DNA from: Proteiniphilum acetatigenes DSM 18083
GTDB lineage: Bacteria; Bacteroidota; Bacteroidia; Bacteroidales; Dysgonomonadaceae
NCBI RefSeq assembly: GCF_000380985.1
Contig: NZ_KB905693.1
Coordinates: 483,888-547,887 of the forward strand
Length of the DNA stretch: 64,000 nt
Direction: 5' to 3'
Shown here: positions 17,721 through 25,644 of the stretch, in pieces
Numbering within the stretch: position 1 is the stretch's first letter
How the letters are laid out: each line of letters begins with the position of its first letter
Translations under genes and position numbers: made by a program
The notes under the pieces: generated by a model
The model's database searches: none
What the model was told of the DNA's origin: nothing
The model's input: only the letters and a program-made list of their open reading frames with translations

Positions 17721-19661
17721 ATGCAATCGGATCTATTTCATAATATACTGCGTGAAAACTGGGGATATTCCTCATTTCGGCCTTTGCAGGAAGAAATTAT
17801 CCAGTCCGTATGGGAAGGACGGGATACTTTGGGATTAATGCCTACCGGCGGAGGTAAATCATTAACCTTTCAGGTGCCGGTGATGGCAATGAAAGGGATT
17901 TGTCTGGTCGTGACGCCACTGATAGCCTTGATGAAAGATCAGGTGGACAATCTCCGTGAGCGAGGTATCAAGGCGGCAGCCGTCTATTCCGGGATGTCGC
18001 GTGACGATATTATTACCACACTCGAGAACTGTATTTTCGGAGATTATAAATTTCTCTATGTCTCCCCCGAGCGTCTTTCTTCCGAGATTTTTATTGCAAA
18101 GCTACGGGCTATGGATGTCTGCCTGTTAGTGGTGGATGAGTCCCATTGTATCTCACAATGGGGGTATGATTTCCGTCCCTCCTACCTGAAAATCGCAGAA
18201 ATCCGTAAATTATTGGAAGGTGTTCCCTTGCTTGCACTTACTGCTACGGCTACCAGGGATGTAGTAGATGATATCCAGGAGAAGCTGCTCTTCAAGGAAA
18301 AAAATGTATTCCGGGTAAGTTTTGAACGGGAGAATCTTTCGTATGTAGTACGGACTGTGGAGAGCAAAACGGTGGAGCTGTTACATATTCTTCAATCGGT
18401 TCCCGGATCGGCTATCGTTTATGTGAGGAGCCGGCAAAAGACGGCCGAGGTTGCCCAATCGCTCCGGAAAGCAGGTATTTCGGCCGATTTCTTTCATGCA
18501 GGCCTTTCTTATGAGGATAAGGTATTCAGGCAGAACGCCTGGAAGATGAACGACTGTAGGGTGATGATAGCCACCAATGCTTTCGGAATGGGAATCGATA
18601 AGCCCGATGTGCGTGCAGTTGTGCATTTAGACTTACCCAATTCGCTCGAAGAATATTTTCAGGAAGCAGGCCGTGCAGGCCGCGACGGGGAGCGTTCGTA
18701 CGCCATTATTCTATATACGAAGGCCGATAGCACCAAGTTGAAAAAGCGGATTGCAGACTCGTTTCCTACCCGGGATTTTATACTGCGGGTGTATGAAGCA
18801 TTGGGAAATTATTACCAGATAGCCGTCGGGGCCGGGTATAATAATGTGTATGATTTCAGTCTTCAGGAGTTTTGCCAGCCATACAAACTCCCTTTCCTGC
18901 AAACCCATCATGCACTGAAAATACTGGAACTGGCCGGCTATATCGAATATACGGAAGAGATAGATATGCGTTCCCGGGTACGATTCCTGATCTACCGTGA
19001 CGAGATCTATTCGCTGCATCTGGACAAAGAAATGGATACCCTTTTGCATGCTATCCTACGTAATTATACAGGTGTTTTTTCGGACGATGTCTATATTGAT
19101 GAGTCGTTGCTTGCCATAAAAATTGGAAAAAGCCGCCGTGAGGTGTGTGAAATGCTTGTCGCTCTTTCCCGTGCAAAATATATCCGCTATATACCACAGA
19201 AGAAAACACCCTTTGTAGTGTTTACCACTTCACGTGAGGAGAATCATTTCGTCTCCATCCCCCGAACAATTTATGAAGAGCGGAAAAAACGTTTTGAGAA
19301 ACGAATTTTCTCTATGATCGATTATGCGGAGTCTGCAGATATATGCCGTAGCAGAATGTTGTTGATCTATTTCGGAGAACTTTCTGCGGAAGATTGCGGA
19401 CACTGCGATGTTTGTCTCAAGAAGAGTGTAACCGGCCTGCCCAACTACCTGTTCCATCAGATCGCGAACAAGTTGAGGGATACTTTACTGCAACAGGGAT
19501 CTTTGCGGTTCAATGAGCTTATTGATGCTGTTTTGGATAAAAACGAAAATTCGGAGGAAAACCGGGAGAGAGTTATTCCGGTACTCCGATTTTTGATCGA
19601 TACAGGAGAGTTTACCTTGACAGATGATGTGGTGACTTCCATAAAGAAAGTAGAAAACTAA
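17721..19661 (+). CDS. recQ: ATP-dependent DNA helicase RecQ
   Basis: 3'-5' helicase of the RecF pathway. Walker A is MPTGGGKSLTFQVP, the DEAH box is VVDESHCISQWGYDFRPSY, and motif VI lies in QEAGRAGRDG. The zinc-binding cysteines are in CRSRMLLIYFGE and CGHCDVC, followed by a winged-helix domain. The 646-residue form from the ATG at 17721 matches the family start (LFHNILRENWGYSSFRPLQ). No HRDC domain follows. The frame upstream to 17625 overlaps recJ and is not needed. The gene ends where the A/T-rich island begins. Confidence 0.95.
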   Translation: MQSDLFHNILRENWGYSSFRPLQEEIIQSVWEGRDTLGLMPTGGGKSLTFQVPVMAMKGICLVVTPLIALMKDQVDNLRERGIKAAAVYSGMSRDDIITTLENCIFGDYKFLYVSPERLSSEIFIAKLRAMDVCLLVVDESHCISQWGYDFRPSYLKIAEIRKLLEGVPLLALTATATRDVVDDIQEKLLFKEKNVFRVSFERENLSYVVRTVESKTVELLHILQSVPGSAIVYVRSRQKTAEVAQSLRKAGISADFFHAGLSYEDKVFRQNAWKMNDCRVMIATNAFGMGIDKPDVRAVVHLDLPNSLEEYFQEAGRAGRDGERSYAIILYTKADSTKLKKRIADSFPTRDFILRVYEALGNYYQIAVGAGYNNVYDFSLQEFCQPYKLPFLQTHHALKILELAGYIEYTEEIDMRSRVRFLIYRDEIYSLHLDKEMDTLLHAILRNYTGVFSDDVYIDESLLAIKIGKSRREVCEMLVALSRAKYIRYIPQKKTPFVVFTTSREENHFVSIPRTIYEERKKRFEKRIFSMIDYAESADICRSRMLLIYFGELSAEDCGHCDVCLKKSVTGLPNYLFHQIANKLRDTLLQQGSLRFNELIDAVLDKNENSEENRERVIPVLRFLIDTGEFTLTDDVVTSIKKVEN

Positions 19662-19662
19662 A

Positions 19663-19926
19663 AAATATTTTCACAAAATACAAAGGAAACGCATTAAGCA
19701 GTTCGCAGACTTTATTAATAAAAATGAAATAGATGAATTCTATCTAACAGGAGCAGATGCGATTGCTTGTGTCAAATCAACCTGTTATAACTTGATTAAG
19801 GCAAATTATAAAGCTAATGTCTTATCAGATTGCATTACGAGTTATGACAAAAGGAAAATTGACGAAATGCTGCGCTATTATGAAAGTAAAGGCTGTAAAA
19901 TAATCAGTTTGAACGACTTGTTATGA
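19663..19926 (+). pseudogene. 3' fragment of an isochorismatase-like cysteine hydrolase
   Basis: Reading the frame that ends at the TGA at 19924-19926 gives about 87 residues without a usable start: KNEIDEFYLTGADAIACVKS, then TCYNLIKANYKANVLSDCIT, then EMLRYYESKGCKIISLNDLL. This is the C-terminal half of an isochorismatase/nicotinamidase-type hydrolase, with the catalytic-type cysteine in ACVKST. The first half is absent and the fragment begins right after the recQ stop codon, so a deletion or insertion junction lies there. Its stop overlaps the start of the next gene (ATGA), showing that the two were once a translationally coupled pair. Confidence 0.7.
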
Positions 19927-20492
19927 CAACAGAAAATAAAATCAAGTATTTTGAAAATCGAGAAGATTGGCGAAAGTGGCTGACAGACAACTTTGAAACC
20001 ACGGATGAAATTTGGTTTGTGTTTCCCAATAAGTCTTCGGGCAAAAAAAGTATTCTATACAATGATGCTGTTGAAGAAGCCCTTTGTTTCGGTTGGATTG
20101 ACAGTACAATAAAAACACTTGACAAAGGACATAGAATTCAGCGTTTCACACCCAGAAATCCAAAAAGTACATACTCGCAAGCCAACAAAGAAAGACTTAA
20201 ATGGCTCTTGGAAAGAAAAATGATACACCCAAAATTTGAGGATAAAATACGAAATGTTTTGTCTGAACCTTTTATTTTTCCAAATGATATAGTTGACAGA
20301 TTGAAAGAAGATAAAATAGTATGGAAAAATTATCAACATTTCTCCGACACATATAAGCGTATCCGAATTGCATACATTGAAGCTGCGAGGATACGTCTTG
20401 AAGAATTTGAGAAGCGGTTAAACCATTTCGTAAGTAAAACGAAAGAGAATAAAAAGATAACAGGATTTGGTGGAATTGAAAAATACTATTAA
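19923..20492 (+). CDS. YdeI/OmpD-associated family protein
   Basis: A 189-residue soluble protein of the YdeI family (pattern WRKWLTDNFETTDEIWFVFP, then EEALCFGWIDSTIKTLD and RIQRFTPRNPKSTYSQANKE). Family members have been linked to stress and antimicrobial-peptide tolerance, but the biochemical role is not known. The start at 19923 overlaps the stop of the upstream hydrolase fragment. The gene is A/T rich compared with recQ, consistent with acquisition. It is complete as judged by family length. Confidence 0.85.
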   Translation: MTTENKIKYFENREDWRKWLTDNFETTDEIWFVFPNKSSGKKSILYNDAVEEALCFGWIDSTIKTLDKGHRIQRFTPRNPKSTYSQANKERLKWLLERKMIHPKFEDKIRNVLSEPFIFPNDIVDRLKEDKIVWKNYQHFSDTYKRIRIAYIEAARIRLEEFEKRLNHFVSKTKENKKITGFGGIEKYY

Positions 20493-20513
20493 TCCGAATA
20501 AAATACCCGCACA

Positions 20514-20540
20514 TAACGACCGTTATGCCCCATTTTAAAA
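20514..20540. repeat. Inverted repeat arm left of the LRR gene, attC-like palindrome
   Basis: CATAACGACCGTTATG (20514-20529) is itself a palindrome, and CGTTATGCCCCATTTT (20521-20536) is the inverse of a 16-base copy at 21556-21571. CATAAC/GTTATG-type ends resemble the simple sites of integron attC elements. No integrase is in the window, so this is a hypothesis. Confidence 0.45.
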
Positions 20541-20547
20541 AACGACA

Positions 20548-21555
20548 ATGCAGAAAATATTAGTTGATATAAAAGATTCAAAGATTGGATTTCTATCAGG
20601 AGGGACTGAGATAAGTTCTTCAATGTCTGATATTATTGCAAACAAGGATAACATATTCAGGATTCAATTTTCTTCTAGACCTGATGTTCGTTTGCTAAAA
20701 GATATTTCTGACTTTTTAATTGATAATCCACATATTGATTTACGGTTCTATGGTAATTATTGTGAGGATTTGATTGATTGGGGATTATTAAATGACATTC
20801 AAAGATTATCTATTGATTTATGGGAAACAAAGGATTTAAATGGGATTAAGAACCTAAAAAAATTAAAAAGATTAGGTATTTCAAAAATTGTAAAGTCTTC
20901 GGTTTCATTAAAAGTGATTGAGAATCTTGACAACTTGGAAATGTTATTTACATCTATCTCCAAGGATATAGAGACAATAGGATTGCTGAAAAAAATTAAT
21001 CTGGTTAGCTTAAGTGAGATTAAAACTGACAACTTGGATTTTTTATCAAATAATATACATTTATCAAAGTTGTGGATTTCACTTGGTTCGATAAAAAACA
21101 TAAGTGGAATTGCGAAAGTTCAAAACTTAAAAACTTTATCAATACATCAGCTAAAAGGATTTGATGATTTTGTTGCTAATTCAGTTCTTTCAAATTGTAA
21201 TAACCTTGAGGATTTGGAGCTTATGAACTTGGCAAATCTTTCTAGATTTACATTTATTTCAAATCTTAAAAATTTGAGAACATTAAATCTTGAGGGATTA
21301 AAAAAAATTGACTCATATAAAGATTTTGGGCAATGTGACAGTTTAAAGGTGATATCCGGTTATGATAGCCGTCCACTTGATAAATCATTAGTAGGATTAG
21401 AAAATCTTGATTCTATAATACTTGGAGATTCCTATTCAAAATCGGAAATTGATTCATTTGTGAAAAGATTTAAGGGTCGTAATTTGTGGATTCGAGGTAA
21501 ACAGATTCTTGGAAATAATAAATTTGGAGGAAGAATTTCGATACTAAATGAATAA
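20548..21555 (+). CDS. Leucine-rich-repeat-like protein
   Basis: A 335-residue cytoplasmic protein without signal peptide or membrane helix. From about residue 90 it shows imperfect 20-24 residue leucine repeats, for example IKNLKKLKRLGIS, IENLDNLEMLFTS, ISNLKNLRTLNLEGLKKI and VGLENLDSIILGD. Such solenoids bind proteins, but no partner or function can be inferred. The gene is strongly A/T rich with AAA/TTA-type codons, unlike its core neighbours. It is precisely bracketed by 16-bp inverted repeats, suggesting it moved as a unit. Confidence 0.75.
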   Translation: MQKILVDIKDSKIGFLSGGTEISSSMSDIIANKDNIFRIQFSSRPDVRLLKDISDFLIDNPHIDLRFYGNYCEDLIDWGLLNDIQRLSIDLWETKDLNGIKNLKKLKRLGISKIVKSSVSLKVIENLDNLEMLFTSISKDIETIGLLKKINLVSLSEIKTDNLDFLSNNIHLSKLWISLGSIKNISGIAKVQNLKTLSIHQLKGFDDFVANSVLSNCNNLEDLELMNLANLSRFTFISNLKNLRTLNLEGLKKIDSYKDFGQCDSLKVISGYDSRPLDKSLVGLENLDSIILGDSYSKSEIDSFVKRFKGRNLWIRGKQILGNNKFGGRISILNE

Positions 21556-21610
21556 AAAATGGGGCATAACGTTTCATGCCGCCACCATTGTGGGTAGTTT
21601 GGAGCAGATA
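21556..21610. repeat. Inverted repeat arm right of the LRR gene, with partial attC-like stem
   Basis: AAAATGGGGCATAACG (21556-21571) is the exact inverse of the arm at 20521-20536. It is followed by TGCCGCC and TGTGGGTAG, which can pair loosely around ACCAT, but no closing GTTATGCC copy is seen downstream. This could be a truncated recombination site. Confidence 0.4.
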
Positions 21611-21946
21611 GAATTGTACATTGATTTTGAGTAGTGTGATAAAAAATATAAAATAATAGATGTTGGAGGATATAGAAGGCTCTCCGTTTTCATCGGAGAT
21701 ATTAAAGTAGTCGAAAATGAATAAATTTGTATGAGCTAGGATAAACTTTCCCTTCTGAAGTATGTAGATGTAACGTTTCCCGCTCTTTATGACGGAGTTA
21801 TTTTCATTAACTATAGATACATCGGATACATCCAAATAGTTGAAATTGAATATATAGCCCCTATTAAGAGGGACAGGTAAATTATTTTTCAAATCAGCAT
21901 CAATTATATCTTTTTGATTTTCATAATAGTCAATTTTTTAATGGAT
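21611..21946 (-). pseudogene. Unidentified gene fragment on the minus strand
   Basis: An open minus-strand stretch that begins after a stop near 21948 without an ATG reads DYYENQKDIIDADLKNNLPV and continues with regular beta-strand-like sequence (GYIFNFNYLDVSDVSI, GKRYIYILQKGKFILAH). It runs toward the LRR gene, where the sequence degenerates into hydrophobic A/T-rich frame. It looks like a piece of a real protein but I cannot name the family. Confidence 0.3.
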
Positions 21947-21997
21947 TATTACAATGAGTACCGAAAGCAAAGTTAAGTTTTTTCATCAGTAACCTCT

Positions 21998-22150
21998 CTA
22001 TTCCTGCAATTTTGCCATTGATGTTATAAATTCCCAATACTCCATACCCTCCACTGATATTGGAGAATATTTAACCGGCTCGGTAAAATGATCTGTATCT
22101 CCCGCAAGCTCTATAAAACGGAGGTACCTGTAAAGATTGTCCGATAAAAT
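21998..22150 (-). pseudogene. C-terminal fragment of an unidentified protein
   Basis: The minus strand reads LSDNLYRYLRFIELAG and then PVKYSPISVEGMEYWEFITS, ending at a stop at 21998. Upstream of about 22150 the frame is only antisense to the HepT-like remnant, so the two fragments are joined at a junction near 22140-22170. I do not recognise the family. Confidence 0.3.
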
Positions 22151-22172
22151 AACAGTTCGTCCTAATGGCCGA

Positions 22173-22322
22173 AGATTATTCGACGCTGTTGAACGGAACA
22201 TTGAGATTATAGGAGAAGCCATGAACCGAATATTAAAAGAGGATGGTTCTATTGAAATAACAAATTCCCGAAAAATCGTTGATGTCAGAAATAGAATAAT
22301 ACATGGCTATGACTCTGTTTCC
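22173..22322 (+). pseudogene. Remnant of a HepT-like (DUF86) toxin ribonuclease
   Basis: The frame from 22137 contains DAVERNIEIIGEAMNRIL and VDVRNRIIHGYDSV. These are the core helix and the RNxxxHxY active-site motif of HepT/DUF86 toxins of HepT-MntA systems. The N-terminal half of the domain is missing and the frame runs out through the terminator of tRNA-Arg, so no functional protein is likely. No MntA nucleotidyltransferase antitoxin was found nearby. Confidence 0.6.
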
Positions 22323-22330
22323 CAAAAGAA

Positions 22331-22362
22331 AAACACTTACCGAAATTCATCGATAAGTGTTT
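22331..22362 (-). terminator. Terminator of tRNA-Arg
   Basis: On the minus strand AAACACTTA and TAAGTGTTT form a nine-bp stem followed by TTTCTTTT, starting 11 bases after the tRNA 3' end. The stem closely resembles the terminator of tRNA-Gly at 59394-59428. Confidence 0.8.
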
Positions 22363-22373
22363 GATTATTAGTG

Positions 22374-22447
22374 TGACTCCGACAGGATTCAAACCTGTAA
22401 CCTTCTGATCCGTAGTCAGATGCTCTATTCAGTTAAGCTACGGAGCC
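22374..22447 (-). tRNA. tRNA-Arg (anticodon ACG)
   Basis: Complete cloverleaf on the minus strand: acceptor stem GGCTCCG/CGGAGTC with one G-T pair, D arm, anticodon stem TCTGA/TCAGA with loop CTACGGA (anticodon ACG), and T arm CAGG-TTTGAAT-CCTG. The CCA end is not encoded. The A/T-rich island lies directly beyond its 3' end, the usual side for integrated elements, but no duplicated tRNA end was found near recQ. Confidence 0.95.
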
Positions 22448-22700
22448 CTCATTTGCGGGTACAAAAATACACTATTTTTGTCAAAATGCAAAATAATTTG
22501 ATGATTTGTTGATTTCAGATTCAAGATTGCGAATTCTGAACTTCTCCACTTCTATTCTTTATCTTCTATCCTGCGAAGCACATTATTCTTTTCCAGCCCC
22601 CCCCCTTTTCACCTTAGTCACATCGGTATATTAGTAAATTGGTACATTAGTTTATTTTGGGTTCTTTGTTCTTTATTCTGAATAAAATAATAGAAAATAG
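22448..22700. other. Spacer with word-like repeats, no gene
   Basis: Upstream of tRNA-Arg and rplM the sequence is made of degenerate words (GATTTCAGATTCAAGATTG, TAGTAAATTGGTACATTAG, GGGTTCTTTGTTCTTTATTC) and a run of nine C at 22597-22605. No open frame with coding character was seen. Confidence 0.5.
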
Positions 22701-22731
22701 TTTGTTGATTTTCTGAATTATTGTAACTTTG
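22701..22731 (+). promoter_or_regulatory. Promoter of the rplM-rpsI operon
   Basis: TTTG at 22701-22704 and TAACTTTG at 22724-22731, spaced by 19 bases, form a near-ideal Bacteroidota promoter. Transcription would start near 22740, leaving a leader of about 125 bases. Confidence 0.8.
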
Positions 22732-22739
22732 CAGTCCGA

Positions 22740-22866
22740 TTATTAGTTTTTATCAATTAAGAGTTTGATTCATAGCTTTTTATTTGCCAAAACCCACCTT
22801 AGCCGGGCAAAATAAGGAGCAGTGAGGGTCAACTTCACAGTAATTTACTAATTAAAATCAACAAAA
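22740..22866 (+). promoter_or_regulatory. Structured leader of rplM, candidate ribosomal-protein autoregulation site
   Basis: The leader can fold TTTGCC (22783-22788) with GGCAAA (22806-22811), and GTGA (22822-22825) with TCAC (22835-22838), leaving an ACCC and a GGGT that could pair between the two loops. Feedback by L13 on its own leader is known in other phyla; here it is inference from foldability and position. Confidence 0.35.
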
Positions 22867-23322
22867 GTGGATACACTAAGTTATAAAACCATTTCTGTAA
22901 ACAAGGAAACGGCGCAGAAAGAATGGGTTGAAATTGATGCCACCGGGCAACCGTTGGGCCGTCTCTGTTCCAAAGTAGCCAAACTGCTGAGAGGAAAGTA
23001 CAAAGCAAGCTTTACCCCTCACGTAGATTGTGGTGATAATGTAATCATCCTGAATGCCGACAAGGTTGCGCTTTCGGGTAACAAATGGACAGATCGTATT
23101 TATTTGCGTTATTCCGGTTATCCTGGCGGACAACGCGAATATACTCCTGCCGATTTGATGGCAAAAGGTCCCGACAGACTTTTCAGAAAAGTAGTAAAAG
23201 GGATGCTGCCGAAAAATAAATTAGGCGATGCTATCATCAAGAACATGTATGTTTACGCAGGAAACGAACATCCCCATCAGGCTCAGAAACCCAAAAAATT
23301 AGATATTAATACGCTAAAATAA
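22867..23322 (+). CDS. rplM: 50S ribosomal protein L13
   Basis: Early-assembly protein of the large subunit. The 151-residue sequence has the hallmark WVEIDATGQPLGRLCSKVA, GDNVIILNADKVALSG and the HPHQAQKP tail. The start codon is GTG at 22867. The protein has a short N-terminal extension (MDTLSYKTISVNKETAQKE), normal for Bacteroidota. rpsI follows after one base, the universal rplM-rpsI pair. Confidence 0.97.
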   Translation: MDTLSYKTISVNKETAQKEWVEIDATGQPLGRLCSKVAKLLRGKYKASFTPHVDCGDNVIILNADKVALSGNKWTDRIYLRYSGYPGGQREYTPADLMAKGPDRLFRKVVKGMLPKNKLGDAIIKNMYVYAGNEHPHQAQKPKKLDINTLK

Positions 23323-23323
23323 T

Positions 23324-23710
23324 ATGGAAGCAGTAAATGCAATAGGAAGACGCAAAGCAGCCGTAGCCCGTGTTTTTGTTACAGAAGGTACCGGCAAGAT
23401 TGTGATCAATAAACGCGATCTGGAGAACTATTTCCCTTCTTCTATCCTTCAGTTCATTGTAAAACAGCCGCTCAACACCCTGAACGTATCGGATAAATAC
23501 GACATCAGGATAAACCTCGATGGCGGTGGTTACAAAGGACAATCGGAAGCAGCCAGATTAGGTATTGCCCGCGCATTGGTGAAAATTAATCCTGAAGATA
23601 AATCCGCATTGAGAGCTGCAGGCTTTATGACCCGCGATCCCCGTGTGGTGGAACGTAAAAAACCGGGACAACCCAAAGCCAGGAAAAGATTCCAGTTCTC
23701 CAAGCGTTAA
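23324..23710 (+). CDS. rpsI: 30S ribosomal protein S9
   Basis: Small-subunit protein whose C-terminal tail reaches the P-site tRNA. The 128 residues include AIGRRKAAVARVFVTEGTG at the N-terminus, GGGYKGQSEAARLGIARAL in the middle and the basic tail RKKPGQPKARKRFQFSKR. Complete, and translationally close to rplM. Confidence 0.97.
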   Translation: MEAVNAIGRRKAAVARVFVTEGTGKIVINKRDLENYFPSSILQFIVKQPLNTLNVSDKYDIRINLDGGGYKGQSEAARLGIARALVKINPEDKSALRAAGFMTRDPRVVERKKPGQPKARKRFQFSKR

Positions 23711-23908
23711 TACTCTGGGCATACGATCCGGAAGGTTACCCGTTGCTGGTACCCTTTTTGGGAGTATGCCAATAAAAGCCGCTTAGCGGCTATAACGTTT
23801 AGTATCTAAATCGTAAGGACGTTATCCGACATCAATGAAGAATTGGGGTAATTTACCTTACGATTCGGTTTAGAAAAAGAATGTAAACGAATAAATTAAA
23901 AAACAAAA
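23711..23908 (+). promoter_or_regulatory. Structured spacer and leader before rpsB
   Basis: Three hairpins lie in this 198-base spacer: GGCATAC (23718-23724) with GTATGCC (23764-23770); AGCCGC (23777-23782) with GCGGCT (23786-23791), with only a three-base loop; and a ten-bp stem AATCGTAAGG (23809-23818) with CCTTACGATT (23856-23865). The first two may be a processing or termination site after rpsI. The third is a good candidate S2 autoregulatory leader. No strong promoter box was seen, so rpsB may also be reached by read-through from rplM. Confidence 0.5.
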
Positions 23909-24766
23909 ATGGCAAAATTAGAATTTGACCAACTTCTTGAGGCCGGAGCGCATTTCGGTCACTTAAAAAGAAAATGGAATCCTGCAATGGCTCCTTATAT
24001 CTTTATGGAGCGTAACGGAATCCATATTATTGACCTCTACAAAACTATCGCTAAAGCAGAAGAAGCTGCTGCCGCTTTGAAACAGATTGCCAAAGCAGGT
24101 AAGAAAATACTCTTTGTCGCAACTAAAAAGCAGGCGAAACCTGTGGTTGAAGAGAAAGCACAAAGCGTGAATATGCCTTATGTGATCGAACGTTGGCCGG
24201 GCGGTATGCTTACTAACTTCCCCACTATTCGCAAGGCAGTGAAGAAAATGGGTAGTATCGATAAGATGATCAAAGATGGTACGTTCGATACGCTCTCTAA
24301 ACGTGAGAAACTACAAATTACCCGTCAACGTGCGAAGCTCGAAAAGATGCTGGGTTCCATTCAGGATCTTACCCGTCTTCCTTCTGCAATTTTTGTGGTA
24401 GATGTAATGAAAGAACAGATTGCGGTGAAAGAGGCTGAACGTCTCGGCATTCCTGTATTTGGTATTGTAGATACCAATTCGGATCCCTCCAATATTGATT
24501 TTGTGATCCCCGCTAACGACGATGCCGCCAAAGCGGTTGACCTGATCCTTGGATTCCTCTGTGATTCCATTAAAGAGGGATTGGATGAGCGTAAAGTGGA
24601 AAAAGCTGACGCCGCCGCTGCCGAAGAGCAGGACGAAGACGCTCCGCAACGCAGGGAACGCAAATCGAAAGCAGCCAAGAAAGAGCGCGTGAAGAAAGAA
24701 GATACCGAAGCGATGAAAGCTGCCGTAGTGAGCAAGTTTACGAAGGATGTAGAAGTTGACGAATAA
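23909..24766 (+). CDS. rpsB: 30S ribosomal protein S2
   Basis: Small-subunit protein on the solvent side, needed for S1 binding. Diagnostic blocks are LLEAGAHFGHLKRKWNPAM, ERWPGGMLTNFPTIRK and FGIVDTNSDPSNIDFVIPAN. The 285-residue protein carries a 55-residue C-terminal tail rich in Glu, Ala and Lys (RRERKSKAAKKERVKKED), a lineage-specific extension. tsf follows after 30 bases, the normal rpsB-tsf operon. Confidence 0.97.
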   Translation: MAKLEFDQLLEAGAHFGHLKRKWNPAMAPYIFMERNGIHIIDLYKTIAKAEEAAAALKQIAKAGKKILFVATKKQAKPVVEEKAQSVNMPYVIERWPGGMLTNFPTIRKAVKKMGSIDKMIKDGTFDTLSKREKLQITRQRAKLEKMLGSIQDLTRLPSAIFVVDVMKEQIAVKEAERLGIPVFGIVDTNSDPSNIDFVIPANDDAAKAVDLILGFLCDSIKEGLDERKVEKADAAAAEEQDEDAPQRRERKSKAAKKERVKKEDTEAMKAAVVSKFTKDVEVDE

Positions 24767-24796
24767 GATTATAATCAAAATATAAGTATATAGAAT

Positions 24797-25618
24797 ATGG
24801 CAGTAACAATGGCAGATATCCAGCATCTACGCAAAATGACCGGTGCGGGGATGATGGATTGCAAAAATGCACTGAATGAAGCGAACGGGGATTTCGATGG
24901 TGCCATGGAAATAATCCGTAAAAAAGGACAGGCTGTAGCTGCAAAACGTGAAGATCGCGAAGCATCTGAAGGTTGCGTATTGGCAAAGACAGAAGGTGAT
25001 TTTGCTGCGGTAGTGGCGTTACAGTGTGAAACAGATTTTGTGGCAAAGAATGAAGAATTCATCGCTTTGACACAGCAGATCCTTGATGCGGCCATCGCCC
25101 ACAAACCGGAGAGTCTTGAACAACTACTTGCAGTGGAACTTTCCAACGGTACGGTATCACAACTGATTACCGATAAGATCGGGGCTACAGGTGAAAAAAT
25201 GGAATTAGGATTCTACGAATACATTACCGCTCCTTATGTTACCTCTTATATCCATATGGGTAACAAGCTGGCGACCATCGTCGGTTTTAATAAGGCTGAT
25301 GTGGATGAGCACGTAGCGAAAGATGTGGCAATGCAGGTCGCTGCCATGAATCCGATTTCTGTTACACCCGAAGGTATTCCTGCCGAAGTGAAGGAAAAGG
25401 AATTGGAAATTGCACGCGACAAAGCACGCGAAGCCGGTAAACCGGAAAACCTGCTCGACAGGATTGCGGAAGGAGCATTGCAGAAATTCTACAAGGAATC
25501 GACTCTTCTTCAACAGGAATATGTGAAAGATCCCAAGAAGACCATTGAACAGCTTCTGAAAGAAAGCGATAAAGAGTTATCTGTTACTACATTCAAACGT
25601 GTATCGTTGAACGTGTAA
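24797..25618 (+). CDS. tsf: Elongation factor Ts
   Basis: Nucleotide exchange factor for EF-Tu. The N-terminal UBA-like region MADIQHLRKMTGAGMMDCKN and the EF-Tu-contacting block LQCETDFVAKNEEF are intact, with HMGNKLATIVGF in the core domain. At 273 residues the protein is of normal length. Last gene of the ribosomal cluster, followed by a terminator. Confidence 0.97.
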   Translation: MAVTMADIQHLRKMTGAGMMDCKNALNEANGDFDGAMEIIRKKGQAVAAKREDREASEGCVLAKTEGDFAAVVALQCETDFVAKNEEFIALTQQILDAAIAHKPESLEQLLAVELSNGTVSQLITDKIGATGEKMELGFYEYITAPYVTSYIHMGNKLATIVGFNKADVDEHVAKDVAMQVAAMNPISVTPEGIPAEVKEKELEIARDKAREAGKPENLLDRIAEGALQKFYKESTLLQQEYVKDPKKTIEQLLKESDKELSVTTFKRVSLNV

Positions 25619-25644
25619 GATATATTTTTGCGATTTAATAAATA

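Noticed and set aside
21470..21892. 140-residue minus-strand ORF as a complete gene
   Set aside because: It begins with TTG inside a longer start-less frame and its C-terminal part is antisense to the LRR gene; treated as a fragment.
19662..22373. Integrative element with tRNA-Arg attachment site
   Set aside because: No integrase and no second copy of the tRNA 3' end near recQ were found, so only proximity supports it.
22597..22605. Run of nine C as a phase-variation tract
   Set aside because: It is in a spacer away from any promoter box or reading frame, so slippage would have no obvious effect.
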